Assembly: GCF_001922305.1 (NCBI RefSeq)
Contig: NZ_CP018839.1
Location: 248,001 to 312,000 of the forward strand
DNA from: Thauera chlorobenzoica
GTDB taxonomy: Bacteria > Pseudomonadota > Gammaproteobacteria > Burkholderiales > Rhodocyclaceae
Reading direction: 5' to 3'
Length of the DNA: 64,000 nt
Shown: piece by piece, positions 9,501-17,677 of the stretch
Numbering within the stretch: position 1 is the stretch's first letter
How the letters are laid out: every line of letters begins with the position of its first letter
Notes under the pieces: model-generated
The model's database searches: none
What the model saw: the letters and a program-made list of their open reading frames with translations, nothing else
Told to the model about the DNA's origin: nothing
Position numbers and translations under genes: made by a program

Positions 9501-9692
9501 ATGGCGATGTACGAATCCGAACACACCCGATTCATGCGTGAATGGATGGAAAAACATCCCGAGCAGCGCGAGCAGCAGCAGACGGGGCGCGCGTTGTGGT
9601 GGGACAAGCCGCAGGACGTCGCCGAACAGCAGCGCCTGGCGCAGGCGCGGGTGCCGGTCAAGCCCTACTACTACGACGTCGGCGGCCATTGA
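9501..9692 (+). CDS. DUF3460 family protein
   Basis: 63-residue soluble protein with the conserved pattern YESEHTRFMREWMEKHPE, then GRALWWDKPQD. This is the typical profile of the small DUF3460 family of betaproteobacteria; the function is unknown. ATG at 9501 is chosen over the upstream GTG at 9486 and the next ATG at 9507, since GGAG at 9488-9491 lies at a good distance from 9501. It lies between spoT and the nuclease gene, with no obvious operon partner. Confidence 0.8.
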   Translation: MAMYESEHTRFMREWMEKHPEQREQQQTGRALWWDKPQDVAEQQRLAQARVPVKPYYYDVGGH

Positions 9693-9774
9693 GCGCTGAC
9701 CGGCGCCGCGCTGCCCGCGGCAAGGACGGCCGCCCGGTGCGGCACCACGCCCGTGCGCTGACGGGCGCGCCCCG

Positions 9775-11199
9775 ATGAGCCTGCCGCGCCGCCTCGCCTT
9801 CATCGACGTCGAGAGCACTGGCGCCCACCCGGTGCGCGACCGCATCACCGAGATCGCCATCCTCCGTGTCGAGGACGGCGAGGTCGTTGCGCGCTGGGAC
9901 AGCCTGGTCGACCCCGGGCAGCCGATTCCCGCCCTGATCCAGGGCGTGACCGGGATCAGCGACGCCATGGTCGCGGGTGCGCCCGCGTTCGAGGCCGTTG
10001 CCGACACCGTCGCCGGCCTCCTCGAGGGCTGCGTCTTCGTCGCCCACAACGCCCGTTTCGACTACGGCTTCATCAAGAACGCCTTCGCCCGCTGCGGGCG
10101 CGAATTCGACGCCCCGGTGCTGTGCACGGTCAAGCTCTCGCGCGCGCTGTATCCCGAGTATCACCGCCACGGCCTCGATGCCTTGATCGAGCGCCACGGC
10201 CTGGTGTGCGCCGCGCGCCACCGGGCGATGGGTGACGCCGAAGTGTTGTGGCAGTTCGTCCGGCTCGCCTGCGCGGGCTTTGCTGGCGAAGTGCTCGAGA
10301 AGGCGGTGGCGCGGGCGATGAAGGCGCCGCAGACCCCGCCCGGCCTGCCCGAAGGCCTGCTCGAAGCGCTGCCCGACGTGCCCGGCGTGTACCTGTTGCA
10401 TGCCGAGGCCGAGGCGCCGCCGCCCGGGCGCAGCGACCGCCCGCTCTATATCGGCCGCGCGGCGAGCCTGCGTGCGCGGGTCAAGGAACATTTTTCCGGG
10501 GTGCCGCGCAAGGGCCGCGACGCCGGCCTGGCGGCGCAGGTGCAGCGCGTGGAGTGGCGCGAGACGGCCGGTGAGCTGGGTGCGCAACTGCTCGAGCACA
10601 CGCTGTTGTGCGCCTTGCGCCCGAGCGCCAATCGCGCGCCCGAGAGCGGCGCGGAGGCCTTCGCCCTGCGTCTGCTGGAAAACCGCCGGCGCGCACCGAT
10701 CTGGCAGCGGGTGAACATCGCCGGTACCGATCCCGGCAGCTGGGACGGGCTCTACGGCGCGTTCCGTTCTCCGCGCGAGGCCGACAACCTGCTGCGCGAG
10801 CTGGCCCTGCTGTACCGCCTGTGCCCGCGCCGGCTCGGTCTCGAAGCGGGCGCTACGGGGCCGTGCACGGCCCATGCCGCCCGGCGCTGCGCCGGAGTCT
10901 GTGCCGGGCGGGAAACGCCGGCCGCGCACGACGCGCGCCTGGCCGCCGCGCTCGAGCCGGTGCGCATCAAGCCCTGGCCGTGGGCCGGCGCGGTGATCAT
11001 CGGCGAACACCATGAAGGCAGCGGGCGCGAGGCTTTCCACCTGTTCGCGCACTGGTGCCACCTCGCCAGCGCGGACTCCACCGATGCGTTACTGGCGGCG
11101 GCCGCCGGCCGGACGCCGGCGTTCGATCTCGACACCTGGCGCATCCTCAGCCGCTGGCTCGCGGCGCCGGGCAATCTTGCCCGCGTGCGGCCGCTGTGA
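9775..11199 (+). CDS. DEDD exonuclease fused to a UvrC-type GIY-YIG nuclease domain
   Basis: 474-residue two-domain nuclease. Residues 1-170 form a DnaQ-like 3'-5' exonuclease (FIDVESTG with D11 and E13, FVAHNARFDYGF, and HRAMGDAEVLW with the last acid). Around residues 200-290 is a GIY-YIG endonuclease domain in UvrC/Cho style (VPGVYLLHAE, PLYIGRAASLRARV). A C-terminal cysteine-bearing region of UvrC/Cho type follows (CTAHAARRCAGVC). This fusion is known in proteobacteria and is linked to DNA repair or damage incision. It is convergent with the Crp/Fnr gene. Confidence 0.9.
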   Translation: MSLPRRLAFIDVESTGAHPVRDRITEIAILRVEDGEVVARWDSLVDPGQPIPALIQGVTGISDAMVAGAPAFEAVADTVAGLLEGCVFVAHNARFDYGFIKNAFARCGREFDAPVLCTVKLSRALYPEYHRHGLDALIERHGLVCAARHRAMGDAEVLWQFVRLACAGFAGEVLEKAVARAMKAPQTPPGLPEGLLEALPDVPGVYLLHAEAEAPPPGRSDRPLYIGRAASLRARVKEHFSGVPRKGRDAGLAAQVQRVEWRETAGELGAQLLEHTLLCALRPSANRAPESGAEAFALRLLENRRRAPIWQRVNIAGTDPGSWDGLYGAFRSPREADNLLRELALLYRLCPRRLGLEAGATGPCTAHAARRCAGVCAGRETPAAHDARLAAALEPVRIKPWPWAGAVIIGEHHEGSGREAFHLFAHWCHLASADSTDALLAAAAGRTPAFDLDTWRILSRWLAAPGNLARVRPL

Positions 11200-11227
11200 G
11201 TGCGCTCCGGCGCCCGCCGCGGGCGCG

Positions 11228-11917
11228 CTAATGCGCGGCGCAGGTGCGCAGCTGCGACAGCTTGCTCAGCACCATGCCGCGTCGGCCACGGGGCCGGATC
11301 AGGCCTTCGCGGACGAAGTGCGCCAGCACCCGCGACAGGGTTTCCGGGGTCAGGTTGAGCTGGGCGGCGATGGTCTGCTTGTCGGTTTCGAGGTGGATTT
11401 CGCAATGCTCGGCATCTTCCGGCGCGAGCCGGGTCAGATAGTGGGCGACCCGCTGCGTGCTGCTCAGCTGCAGCTGCAGCTGCAGCGTCGACATCAGGTC
11501 GTGGCTGGCGGCAGCCAGGTGCAGGCCCATCGCCGTACAGAAGCGGTGCGAGGCGTCCATCGCCGCGCGCAGCGCCGCGGTCGGCACCAGCAGCAGCTCG
11601 CAGGCACGCATGGCCTGCGCATTGACCACGTGGGGGCGATCGAGGAGGGCGGCATCCTCGCCGAAGAAAGCGCCGCTGCCGGCGATGCGGACGATCTTCT
11701 CGCTGCCCGAGGGAGACAGCACGAAACACTTCACGTCGCCGTCGACAACGAGGTGGACGCCGCGCGCACGGTCGTCGCGCTGCACCAGCAGCTCGCCGCG
11801 TGCGGCGTGGATCGGGCGGACGCTGGCGGTGATGCGCTCGAGCGCCGGTGGCTCGAGCAGGTCGAAGGGGGCGAAATCGGAAAGAAGGGGGGGCGTGCGT
11901 TGTTGTTTGGCTTTCAT
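11228..11917 (-). CDS. Crp/Fnr family transcriptional regulator lacking the Fe-S cysteine cluster
   Basis: 229-residue regulator with an N-terminal cyclic-nucleotide-binding-like beta-roll (GELLVQRDD, GSGAFFGEDAAL), a dimer helix, and a C-terminal HTH (TKQTIAAQLNLTPETLSRVL-type helix pair). The cysteines are scattered and there is no N-terminal cluster as in oxygen-sensing Fnr. It is therefore more like the Dnr/Nnr or heme-binding groups. The start at 11917 is preferred over 11929 because GGAG stands 6 nt before it. It is divergent from narX, with a 254-nt shared promoter region, suggesting a role in nitrate or nitric oxide respiration. Confidence 0.88.
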   Translation of the reverse strand: MKAKQQRTPPLLSDFAPFDLLEPPALERITASVRPIHAARGELLVQRDDRARGVHLVVDGDVKCFVLSPSGSEKIVRIAGSGAFFGEDAALLDRPHVVNAQAMRACELLLVPTAALRAAMDASHRFCTAMGLHLAAASHDLMSTLQLQLQLSSTQRVAHYLTRLAPEDAEHCEIHLETDKQTIAAQLNLTPETLSRVLAHFVREGLIRPRGRRGMVLSKLSQLRTCAAH

Positions 11918-12030
11918 GTCGTACTCCATGACCAGCCGCAGCAGGCTGTGGCGGGTTTGTACACTAGCCTCCCGGCCCGGGCGATCGATCTCCAGGGGGG
12001 TGCGGAAACGTCGCCGGGAGGTGCTGCATA

Positions 12031-12046
12031 TACCTCCGAGGAGGTA
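12031..12046. promoter_or_regulatory. Candidate NarL-type 7-2-7 site
   Basis: Perfect inverted repeat TACCTCC-GA-GGAGGTA in the intergenic region between the Crp/Fnr gene and narX. NarL binds heptamers of the form TACYYMT arranged as inverted pairs 2 nt apart; here six of seven positions fit in each arm. Its place directly before the narXL genes and the divergent regulator suggests autoregulation, which is an inference. Confidence 0.5.
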
Positions 12047-12171
12047 TTGGATGATCGTGATGCGCTGGTGAAGGATATTGAATATATTGGGTTTTTAAAG
12101 TTTTACGGGGCGCCAGATGGGAAAACGGGATATGTCCACGTTGTTGCCGGCGGCACCGGCGTGACGGACGC

Positions 12172-14073
12172 ATGCGGATGAACATGCAGCTCCCGCCGCC
12201 GGTGCGGCGGCGCTCGATCATGCTGCTGGTGACGGTGGCGATGCTGACCCTGGCGCTGATCGGCCTTGCCGGGATGAGCGCCTCGGTGCTGGTCGTCGAG
12301 CGCGCACGCAGCAGCACCGAGGCGATCAAGGTCGCCGGCAGCCTCCGCCTCTATGCTCAGCGCATTCCGAGCCTGGCCGCGGTCGACAGCCTGGGGGGGC
12401 GCGGCTTGTCCGCGCGCGGGATGGCGGTGAGCGGCGACTTCGAGCGCCAGCTCGAACACCCGGCACTGGCACAGGCGATCGCGCGCGCGCCGCAGGCGCC
12501 GTTCGCCGTGGCCTACCGCGGGGTGCACGCGGCGTGGCGTTCGAGCCTGCAGCCGCGGTTCGAGGCGCTGTCCCGCGAGGGGGCATTGTCGGCCGCCGGA
12601 ATCGAGCAGCTGCTGGCCGAGGTCGATGCCTTCGTCGAGCAGATCGATGTACTGGTGGCGGCGCTCGAGCACGACAGCGAGGCCCGCATCCATCGCCTGC
12701 ACCAGGCGCTGGCACTGGCGATGGGGCTGACCCTGATCGTCGCCGTGATCGCGCTCGGCCTGCTCTACCGCGCCTTGCTGCGTCCGCTCGGTGGCCTGCT
12801 CGAGGCGGCGCGGCGCATCGCCGGCGGCGACTTCAGTGCGCGCGTGCGCAACACCGGCGAAGACGAGATCGGCCGTGTCGGCACCTCGTTCAACCTGATG
12901 GCGGGGGAACTGGAGAAGCTGTACGGCAATCTCGGGCGCCACGTTGCCGAGAAGACCGCCGAGCTGCAGCGCAGCAACCGTGCGCTGGAACTGCTCTATC
13001 ACGCGATCACCCGCCTCTACCACAGCCCGACCGCGCCCGAAGCCTACGCGGCCACACTGCGCGACATCGACCGGGTTGCCGGGCTGAGCGGCAGCTTCGT
13101 GTGCATCGAGCCCCAGGCCGCGGCCGCGGCGACGGTGATCGCATCGACCTTCGGCGTCTGCCCCGAGCGTATCGCCCGCGGCGAGGATGCGTGCGCCGCC
13201 TGCCGCATCAGCATGGCTCCGGGCAACGGCGATCTGCTGCGCTTTCCGCTGCGCGACCGCGAACATCACTACGGCATGCTGCGTCTGGCGTTGCCGCCGG
13301 GGGCGAGCCTGGAGGACTGGCAGCGCCAGCTCGTCGAGGCCTTGTCGCGCCATATCGGCATGGCGCTGGGCGCGGCGCGGCGCGGCGAGCAGGAGCGCCT
13401 GCTCGCGCTGCAGGAGGAACGTTCGGTGATCGCGCGCGAACTGCACGACTCGCTGGCGCAGGCGCTGTCCTACATGAAGATCCAGGCCAGCCTGCTGCAG
13501 CGCGTGGCCGGCGATCCGGCGCGCGCGGCCGAGGCTGGGCCGATTCTGGTCGACCTGCGCGCCGGGATCAATGCCGCCTACCGCCAGCTGCGCGAATTGC
13601 TGGTGTCGTTTCGCCTCGGTCTTTCCGGCGACCTGGACCGCCTGCTCGGCGACGCGGTGCGGGAGTACGGTGCGCGTGGCAAGCTCGAGGTGACGCTCGA
13701 GTTGCGCCTGGGCGACTGTGTGCTGAGTCCGAACCAGGAAGTGCATGTGCTGCAGATCGTGCGCGAGGCCTTGTCGAACATGGTGCGCCATGCCGGTGCG
13801 CGCCGGGCCCGGGTGGCGGTGCTCGGCGAGGCCGGCGGCGAGGTCAGGATCGAGGTCGAGGATGACGGCGTCGGCCTTGGCGCCCCGCCCGAGGATGCGC
13901 GCAACCACCACGGGCTGTCGATCATGCGCGAGCGCGCCCGCAGCCTCGGCGGCGAGATCGAAATCGGCAACCGTGCGGAAGGCGGCACCCGGGTCCGGGT
14001 GCGCTTTGCCGCGGCGCGGGTGGTGGCCGGCGGCGCCTTCGGCGGCAAGGCCGGATTCCCCGCGACCGACTGA
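12172..14073 (+). CDS. narX: Nitrate/nitrite sensor histidine kinase, NarX family
   Basis: 633-residue membrane sensor kinase. Membrane helices at about 15-38 and 180-202 enclose a periplasmic domain with the NarX/NarQ P-box-like stretch AGSLRLYAQRI (about residue 60), the nitrate-contact region. A HAMP domain (residues 203-255), a central GAF-like region with several cysteines, and a HisKA_3 dimerisation domain with phospho-acceptor H425 (ARELHDSLAQAL) follow. The ATPase domain has VEDDGVGLG. ATGs at 12172, 12178 and 12184 are all possible starts. The response regulator follows 83 nt downstream. Confidence 0.93.
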   Translation: MRMNMQLPPPVRRRSIMLLVTVAMLTLALIGLAGMSASVLVVERARSSTEAIKVAGSLRLYAQRIPSLAAVDSLGGRGLSARGMAVSGDFERQLEHPALAQAIARAPQAPFAVAYRGVHAAWRSSLQPRFEALSREGALSAAGIEQLLAEVDAFVEQIDVLVAALEHDSEARIHRLHQALALAMGLTLIVAVIALGLLYRALLRPLGGLLEAARRIAGGDFSARVRNTGEDEIGRVGTSFNLMAGELEKLYGNLGRHVAEKTAELQRSNRALELLYHAITRLYHSPTAPEAYAATLRDIDRVAGLSGSFVCIEPQAAAAATVIASTFGVCPERIARGEDACAACRISMAPGNGDLLRFPLRDREHHYGMLRLALPPGASLEDWQRQLVEALSRHIGMALGAARRGEQERLLALQEERSVIARELHDSLAQALSYMKIQASLLQRVAGDPARAAEAGPILVDLRAGINAAYRQLRELLVSFRLGLSGDLDRLLGDAVREYGARGKLEVTLELRLGDCVLSPNQEVHVLQIVREALSNMVRHAGARRARVAVLGEAGGEVRIEVEDDGVGLGAPPEDARNHHGLSIMRERARSLGGEIEIGNRAEGGTRVRVRFAAARVVAGGAFGGKAGFPATD

Positions 14074-14156
14074 CGGCGGGCGGGCAGGCCCCGACCGCCT
14101 GCTGCACCGAACCCGACTGCCTCAGGGTGGAACTTCAAGCCGGAGCTGCTTTGACA

Positions 14157-14801
14157 ATGAACGAAATGCAATCGGTCCTGATCGTGGATGACCATCCGCT
14201 GTTCCGCAAAGGGCTGGCGCAGCTGCTGCAGACGGTGGACGGTTTCAGGCTGGCTGGCGAGGCCGCCAGCGGCGAGGAAGGACTCGCCATGGCGCGCACG
14301 CTGCTGCCCGATCTGGTCCTGCTCGACCTGAACATGCGCGACATGAGCGGACTGGAGGTACTGCGCAGCCTGCGCGGTTCGCGCATCGGCGCACGCGTGG
14401 TGATGGTGACGGTATCGGACCAGGGGGAGGACGTGGTCGCGGCGCTGCGCGCCGGCGCCGACGCCTACCTGCTCAAGGACATGGAGCCGGAAGAGATGCT
14501 CGGCGCCCTCGCCGAAGTCGCCGCCGGGCGCGTCGTGATCCCGCAGCAGCTCAACCACCTGCTCGCCGCCGCGCTGCGTAGCGAGGGCCGGCCACAGTCG
14601 GTCGCCGCCGCCGGGCTCACCGAGCAGGAAGTGCGCATCCTCGAAAAGATCGCCGCCGGGCTGTCGAACAAGCACATCGGGCGCGAACTCGACATCGCCG
14701 AAGGCACGGTGAAGGTCCACGTCAAGCACGTCCTGCGCAAGCTCGACCTGCGTTCGCGGGTCGAGGCCGCGGTGTGGGCGGTCGAGCATATGCGCGGCTG
14801 A
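14157..14801 (+). CDS. narL: Nitrate/nitrite response regulator, NarL family
   Basis: 214-residue response regulator: receiver domain with acidic pocket (VDDHPLFRKG), phospho-acceptor D57 (LLDLNMRD) and K in LLKDMEPEE, then a LuxR/GerE HTH (LTEQEVRILEKIAAGLSNKHI, KVHVKHVLRKL). The start at 14157 gives MNEMQSVLIVDDH and has GGAG at 14142-14145; a GTG at 14127 is also in frame. It is the partner of the adjacent NarX kinase and probably controls nitrate-respiration genes. Confidence 0.94.
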   Translation: MNEMQSVLIVDDHPLFRKGLAQLLQTVDGFRLAGEAASGEEGLAMARTLLPDLVLLDLNMRDMSGLEVLRSLRGSRIGARVVMVTVSDQGEDVVAALRAGADAYLLKDMEPEEMLGALAEVAAGRVVIPQQLNHLLAAALRSEGRPQSVAAAGLTEQEVRILEKIAAGLSNKHIGRELDIAEGTVKVHVKHVLRKLDLRSRVEAAVWAVEHMRG

Positions 14802-14880
14802 GCGCTCCGCTGCCGCCCGCGACCGGCCCGGCTGCGGTCGGGATGGCGCAATGCAGCATGCTGTGGTTCAATCCTCCCCC

Positions 14881-15507
14881 ATGCTTGAAACCCGAGATCT
14901 CGCCTGCCTGAAGGGCGATCGCCTGCTGTTCCGCGGCCTCGCCTTCCGCCTCCAGGCGGGCGGGCTGCTGCGCGTGGCCGGTCCCAACGGCGTGGGCAAG
15001 ACCAGCCTGCTGCGCCTGGCTACCGGGCTGGCCCTGCCCGAGGCCGGCGAGATCCGCTGGCGCGGCGAATCGATCCGGCGTGCGCGTGAGGCTTTCCACG
15101 GCGAGCTGCTCTACCTCGGTCACGCCGCTGCGCTCAACGACCTGCTGAGCCCGCTGGAAAACCTGCGCTTCGCCTGCGCCGCCGCCGGTGACGCGGTCGA
15201 CGAGAAGGCCTGCGCCCACGCCCTGGAGCGGATTGGCCTCGCGCGCCAGCTCGACCTGCCGGCGCGGGTGCTGTCCCAGGGCCAGCGCCGGCGCGTCGGC
15301 CTGGCGCGCCTGTTCCTGTCCGCTGCGCGGCCGCTGTGGGTGCTCGACGAACCGTTTACCGCGCTCGACGTCCATGCCGTGGCCGATCTCGCCGCCACCT
15401 TGTCGGCGCACTGTGCCGACGGCGGCATGGTGATGCTGACCACCCATCAGGATGCGCCGTTCGCGACGCCGCCGGCGGTGCTCGACGTCGGGGCCTTCGC
15501 ATGCTGA
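14881..15507 (+). CDS. ccmA: Heme exporter ATP-binding protein CcmA
   Basis: 208-residue ABC ATPase with Walker A at residues 34-41 (GPNGVGKT), signature LSQGQRRRVGLARL, Walker B VLDEPF and H-loop TTHQD. Length and position before ccmB identify it as CcmA, the ATPase of the CcmABCD complex that releases heme-bound CcmE. ATG at 14881 begins MLETRDLACL; an in-frame ATG at 14851 would add an unrelated leader. The end overlaps ccmB by 7 nt. Confidence 0.95.
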   Translation: MLETRDLACLKGDRLLFRGLAFRLQAGGLLRVAGPNGVGKTSLLRLATGLALPEAGEIRWRGESIRRAREAFHGELLYLGHAAALNDLLSPLENLRFACAAAGDAVDEKACAHALERIGLARQLDLPARVLSQGQRRRVGLARLFLSAARPLWVLDEPFTALDVHAVADLAATLSAHCADGGMVMLTTHQDAPFATPPAVLDVGAFAC

Positions 15508-16169
15508 GCACCTTCTTCGCCGTGCTGCGCCGCGACCTGCTGCTGGCCTGGCGCGGCCGCGCCGACGTGCTGGTGACGCTCGCCTTCTTCATCATCGTGG
15601 TCTGCCTGTTCCCGTTCGGGGTTGGCGCCGAACCCAACCAGCTGCGCGCGATCGCCCCCGGCGTGCTGTGGGTGGCGGCGCTGCTCGCCTGCCTGCTGTC
15701 GCTGCACCGGCTGTTCGCCCAGGATTACGTAGACGGAACCTTGGAGCAGCTTCTCCTGTCTAGGGAACCGGCTGCGTTGTGGGTGACGGCCAAGGTGCTC
15801 GCGTTCTGGCTCAGCACCGGCCTGCCGGTGGTCGCGGTGGCGCCGGCGATGGCCCTGCTGCTTGACCTGGAGCAAGGTGGTCTGCCGGTGCTGGTAATAA
15901 GTTTGATGCTCGGCACGCCGATCCTGGCCTTGCTCGGGGCGGTGGGCGCGGCGCTGACCCTGGGCCTGCGTGGGGGCGGGATGCTGCTGGCGCTGCTGGT
16001 GCTGCCGCTGTTCGTGCCGGTGCTGATCTTCGGCGCCGGTGCAGTGGAGGCGGAGCTGTCCGGCTCCGGCGCGGCGGCCCACCTGCTGCTGCTGGGAGGC
16101 GGACTGGCCGGCGCGCTCGCGCTTGCACCCGTGGCGTGCGCGGCAGCGCTGAGGATTTCGACTGATTGA
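15501..16169 (+). CDS. ccmB: Heme exporter membrane protein CcmB
   Basis: 222-residue membrane protein with six hydrophobic segments starting MLSTFFAVLRRDLLLAWR, typical of CcmB. The DGTLEQLLLSREP segment is the conserved cytosolic loop of the family. It is the permease partner of CcmA. The start overlaps the ccmA end (15501-15507), indicating coupling. Confidence 0.95.
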   Translation: MLSTFFAVLRRDLLLAWRGRADVLVTLAFFIIVVCLFPFGVGAEPNQLRAIAPGVLWVAALLACLLSLHRLFAQDYVDGTLEQLLLSREPAALWVTAKVLAFWLSTGLPVVAVAPAMALLLDLEQGGLPVLVISLMLGTPILALLGAVGAALTLGLRGGGMLLALLVLPLFVPVLIFGAGAVEAELSGSGAAAHLLLLGGGLAGALALAPVACAAALRISTD

Positions 16170-16232
16170 TGACACCCTGCGGAGGCCTTCCCGAAGAGGG
16201 CTCCGCCAACCTGTAAAGCGACTTTTCAGCGC

Positions 16233-17009
16233 ATGAACAAACCCGAACGCGCTCGCAGCTTGTTCCGCTTCGCCGCCCCGCAGAACTTCTATCCCCTCGC
16301 CGGCCGGCTCGCGCCCTGGTTCGCGGTGGCGGCAGCGGTGCTCGGTGTGGCCGGCCTGTGGCTGGGCTTTTTCGTCGCCCCCACCGACGCCACCCAGGGC
16401 GAGGTGTACCGGGTGATCTTCATCCACGTGCCGGCAGCCTGGATGTCGATGTTCATCTACCTGGTGATGGCCTTCTGGTCGGCGGTCGGCCTGGTCATGA
16501 ACACCCGCCTGTCCTTCCTGATGAGCCAGGCGCTGGCGCCGACCGGGGCGCTGTTCTGCGTCGTCGCCCTGTGGACCGGGGCGCTGTGGGGCAAGCCGAC
16601 CTGGGGCGCGTACTGGGTGTGGGACGCGCGCCTGACTTCGCAGCTGCTGCTGCTGTTCCTGTACTTCGGCTTCATCGCCCTCACCCGCGCGATCGAGGAC
16701 CCGCGCCGCGCCGATCGCGCCGGGGCGATCATCGCCCTGGTCGGCGCGGTGAACGTGCCGATCATCTATTTCTCGGTGCAGTGGTGGAACACCCTGCACC
16801 AGGGCGCCTCGGTGAGTCTGACCAAGGCGCCGTCGATGGCCGCAACCATGCTCGCCGGGATGCTGGTGATGGCGCTGGCGTCCTGGGCCTACACCCTGGC
16901 CGTGGTCCTGTGGCGGGTGCGGCCGATGATCCTCGAGCGCGAGCGTCATACCGAGTGGGTGGGGGCGGTGCTCGAACAAGAGCTGCGAACCGGCGGAGGG
17001 CGTGCCTGA
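16233..17009 (+). CDS. ccmC: Heme handling protein CcmC
   Basis: 258-residue protein with six membrane segments and the tryptophan-rich heme motif (WGAYWVWDARLTSQ) between helices, flanked by conserved histidines in IFIHVPAAWMS and NTLHQGASVS. CcmC loads heme onto CcmE on the periplasmic side. The gene starts 63 nt after ccmB and its stop overlaps the ccmD start by 1 nt. Confidence 0.96.
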   Translation: MNKPERARSLFRFAAPQNFYPLAGRLAPWFAVAAAVLGVAGLWLGFFVAPTDATQGEVYRVIFIHVPAAWMSMFIYLVMAFWSAVGLVMNTRLSFLMSQALAPTGALFCVVALWTGALWGKPTWGAYWVWDARLTSQLLLLFLYFGFIALTRAIEDPRRADRAGAIIALVGAVNVPIIYFSVQWWNTLHQGASVSLTKAPSMAATMLAGMLVMALASWAYTLAVVLWRVRPMILERERHTEWVGAVLEQELRTGGGRA

Positions 17010-17236
17010 TGCTGTGGCAAAGCTGGTCCGCGTTCTGGGACATGGGGGGCGCAGCCTTTTACGTGTGGGGCAGCTACGGCCTCGCCCTCGGTATGGTGGC
17101 GCTCGAGCTGATGCTCGTGTTCCAGCGCCGCAAAGACACTTCGCGCCGGCTGCTGCGCTGGCGGCGCGCGCTCGGCAAGGATGCCGGCAGGCAAAACGGC
17201 GGTGAGCCCGAACCCGCTACGGAGTCGGAAAGATGA
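17009..17236 (+). CDS. ccmD: Heme exporter protein CcmD
   Basis: 75-residue single-span membrane protein beginning MLWQSWSAFWDMGGAAFYVW, the usual CcmD pattern of an aromatic N-terminus, one membrane helix and a basic cytosolic tail. It stabilises the CcmABC complex and helps release holo-CcmE. It overlaps ccmC and the start of ccmE (17233-17236). Confidence 0.93.
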   Translation: MLWQSWSAFWDMGGAAFYVWGSYGLALGMVALELMLVFQRRKDTSRRLLRWRRALGKDAGRQNGGEPEPATESER

Positions 17237-17676
17237 AAGCCCGTAACAAACGTCTGATCCTCGTCGGCAGCGGCGTCGCCCTGCTGGTGGCGGCGGTGGC
17301 CCTGGTGCTGAGCGCCTTCCAGCAGAACCTGGTGTTCTTCCACACCCCGTCCGAAGTGGCCGCAGGCAAGGCGCCGACGGGCAAGACCTTCCGCATCGGC
17401 GGGATGGTCGAGGAGGGCTCGATCGCGCGCGAGGCCGACGGCCTCACCGTGCGCTTCGCGATCACCGATACCGCGAAGATCATTCCCGTGACCTATCGCG
17501 GCACGCTGCCCGACCTGTTCAAGGAGGGCAAGGGCGCGGTGGTGCAGGGCCGCCTCGAAGACGGCGTGTTCCGTGCCACCGAGGTCCTCGCCAAGCACGA
17601 CGAGAACTACATGCCGCCCGAAGCCGCGCACGCCGTCGAGCAGGCGCAGAAGGCCGCACAGACGGTGAGCCAGTGA
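17233..17676 (+). CDS. ccmE: Periplasmic heme chaperone CcmE
   Basis: 147-residue protein with an N-terminal membrane anchor (residues 7-28), a beta-barrel OB-fold, and the heme-binding H122 in VLAKHDENYMP. This histidine forms a covalent bond with heme before passing it to CcmF/H. Length and motif are standard. It overlaps ccmD by 4 nt and precedes ccmF by 1 nt. Confidence 0.96.
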   Translation: MKARNKRLILVGSGVALLVAAVALVLSAFQQNLVFFHTPSEVAAGKAPTGKTFRIGGMVEEGSIAREADGLTVRFAITDTAKIIPVTYRGTLPDLFKEGKGAVVQGRLEDGVFRATEVLAKHDENYMPPEAAHAVEQAQKAAQTVSQ

Positions 17677-17677
17677 C

